Source: a virus. From it: 64,000 nt of DNA. Below the pieces are notes generated by a model. The model did not search any database and was not told where the DNA came from. It saw nothing but the letters and a program-made list of their open reading frames with translations. A program made the translations under genes and the position numbers. The DNA is taken from IMG/VR virus record IMGVR_UViG_3300035670_000119, positions 1 to 64,000 of that record; one strand, given 5' to 3'. Below, in pieces: positions 63,472 through 64,000 of this stretch (position 1 is its first letter; every line of letters starts with the position of its first letter).

Positions 63472-63653
63472 TTGGCTTCTCAATTGAATTCAAACGTTGG
63501 TACTTTGTACTACGTGGTCCTAAGGGTCGTGTGTACTTGGCAACTGGCTTTGCTAAACGCATGCCAGTCATAACGCCGATTGGCACCTATGACATGGAAC
63601 AGTACATCGAAGAGACGTCACTGTTCTTAGATATACATCGGTACGAAGACTGA
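63468..63653 (+). CDS. Unknown small protein (61 aa)
   Basis: ATG 63468 overlaps the previous stop by 4 bp (ATGA). The 61 residues begin MIGFSIEFKRWYFVLRGPKG and continue RVYLATGFAKRMPVITPIGT, mostly beta and basic. It could be a small SH3-like or RNA-binding fold. Function unknown. Confidence 0.55.
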   Translation: MIGFSIEFKRWYFVLRGPKGRVYLATGFAKRMPVITPIGTYDMEQYIEETSLFLDIHRYED

Positions 63654-63708
63654 TCACACGTCCTGGACATGACGTTAAACTGTCTATTTCATTTACTCAT
63701 TTAACCCA

Positions 63709-64000
63709 ATGGAAATCAATTCTCCAACGCCACCTTTAGATCTTGTTAATGATTGGATGACGCATTGGTATGACGACAATCAAACCGATGATACCCAAGA
63801 AATGTACATTGCAACTAAGGCTGCAATGTGGGGTGCTATCTGGGGTGCTACTAATGCGTTAGAAACAGCTATCAAAGACACATCTCCTGTTCACTGGCGT
63901 GTAGCCGGTGGTGCAGAAGATGGTCAGCAAATAGTACGTGTTATTGATCTAATGGAATGGCTTGCACAATTCCGTAAAGAATATGAGGAGAAGATCAATG
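63709..64000 (+). CDS. Unknown protein, runs off the right edge
   Basis: ATG 63709, preceded by TTTAACCCA, opens a frame that stays open for 97 codons to the window end (MEINSPTPPLDLVNDWMTHW, then MYIATKAAMWGAIWGATNAL). The sequence looks like a real helical, Trp-rich protein. The frame is cut by the window, so length and family are unknown. Confidence 0.55.
   Translation, partial: MEINSPTPPLDLVNDWMTHWYDDNQTDDTQEMYIATKAAMWGAIWGATNALETAIKDTSPVHWRVAGGAEDGQQIVRVIDLMEWLAQFRKEYEEKIN

Noticed and set aside
1-64000. CRISPR arrays, rRNA genes, complete tRNA genes and insertion sequences
   Set aside because: I looked for regularly spaced repeats, conserved rRNA segments, full cloverleaf patterns and transposase genes with terminal repeats, and saw none. 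Only the truncated tRNA-like element at 58296 was found.

Overview
This window looks like a large part of the genome of a lytic tailed phage of cyanobacteria (a cyanophage), probably infecting unicellular Synechococcus/Cyanobium-type hosts. The evidence is a full head and packaging set (terminase, portal, scaffold candidate, major capsid protein), tail fibres, lysis enzymes, and host-type auxiliary genes typical of cyanophages: a high-light-inducible (Hli) protein, a pyruvoyl S-adenosylmethionine decarboxylase (SpeD) and an NblA-like phycobilisome-degradation protein. I see no integrase, RNA polymerase, photosystem core gene (psbA/psbD) or DNA polymerase, so the lineage cannot be named with certainty. 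Both ends of the window cut through genes.

Layout. Positions 1-3320 (minus) hold small basic proteins, a gene apparently split by an HNH homing endonuclease, a methyltransferase and the Hli protein. Positions 3372-9595 (plus) are the replication and metabolism operon: PD-(D/E)XK nuclease, endonuclease VII-like HNH, a 880-residue Prim-Pol/PriCT-2/SF3-helicase fusion, SpeD and a glycosyltransferase. It ends at a terminator followed by a 320-bp non-coding region with nested inverted repeats whose hairpin loops are complementary. Positions 9918-11832 (plus) carry a His-Me-finger protein and unknown proteins. Positions 11833-18228 (minus) carry a bifunctional endolysin, tail-fibre chaperone, beta-propeller-like and repeat-containing fibre proteins. 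Positions 18257-20719 (plus) are an HTH regulator, a Dam-like protein and dCTP deaminase. Positions 21125-26198 mix the NblA-like gene, a GH24 lysozyme, a large virion candidate and an HNH gene.

Positions 26261-57004 are an almost unbroken minus-strand virion block. Read in transcription order, it starts with a 1143-aa protein and several Gly/Ala-rich membrane-active proteins (probable ejection proteins), then the small and large terminase, AbrB-like protein, portal overlapping a scaffold candidate by 518 bp, major capsid protein, a helix-hairpin-helix protein, a permuted-looking M23 peptidase, structural proteins, a 1203-aa collagen-like fibre and, at the end, a glycosyltransferase-methyltransferase fusion that could decorate it.

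Positions 57126-64000 (plus) form a dense cluster of small unknown genes (50-120 codons). Most lack a Shine-Dalgarno sequence and instead share a TCAAC(A/T)C-ATG-like leader. The cluster contains three copies of a structured RNA element (core CTGGGCA...GTAAGTCCCAG) that resembles glutamine riboswitches of the Downstream-peptide type, a tRNA-like mini-element and several other hairpins. These are the strongest candidates for a little-described regulatory system in the window.
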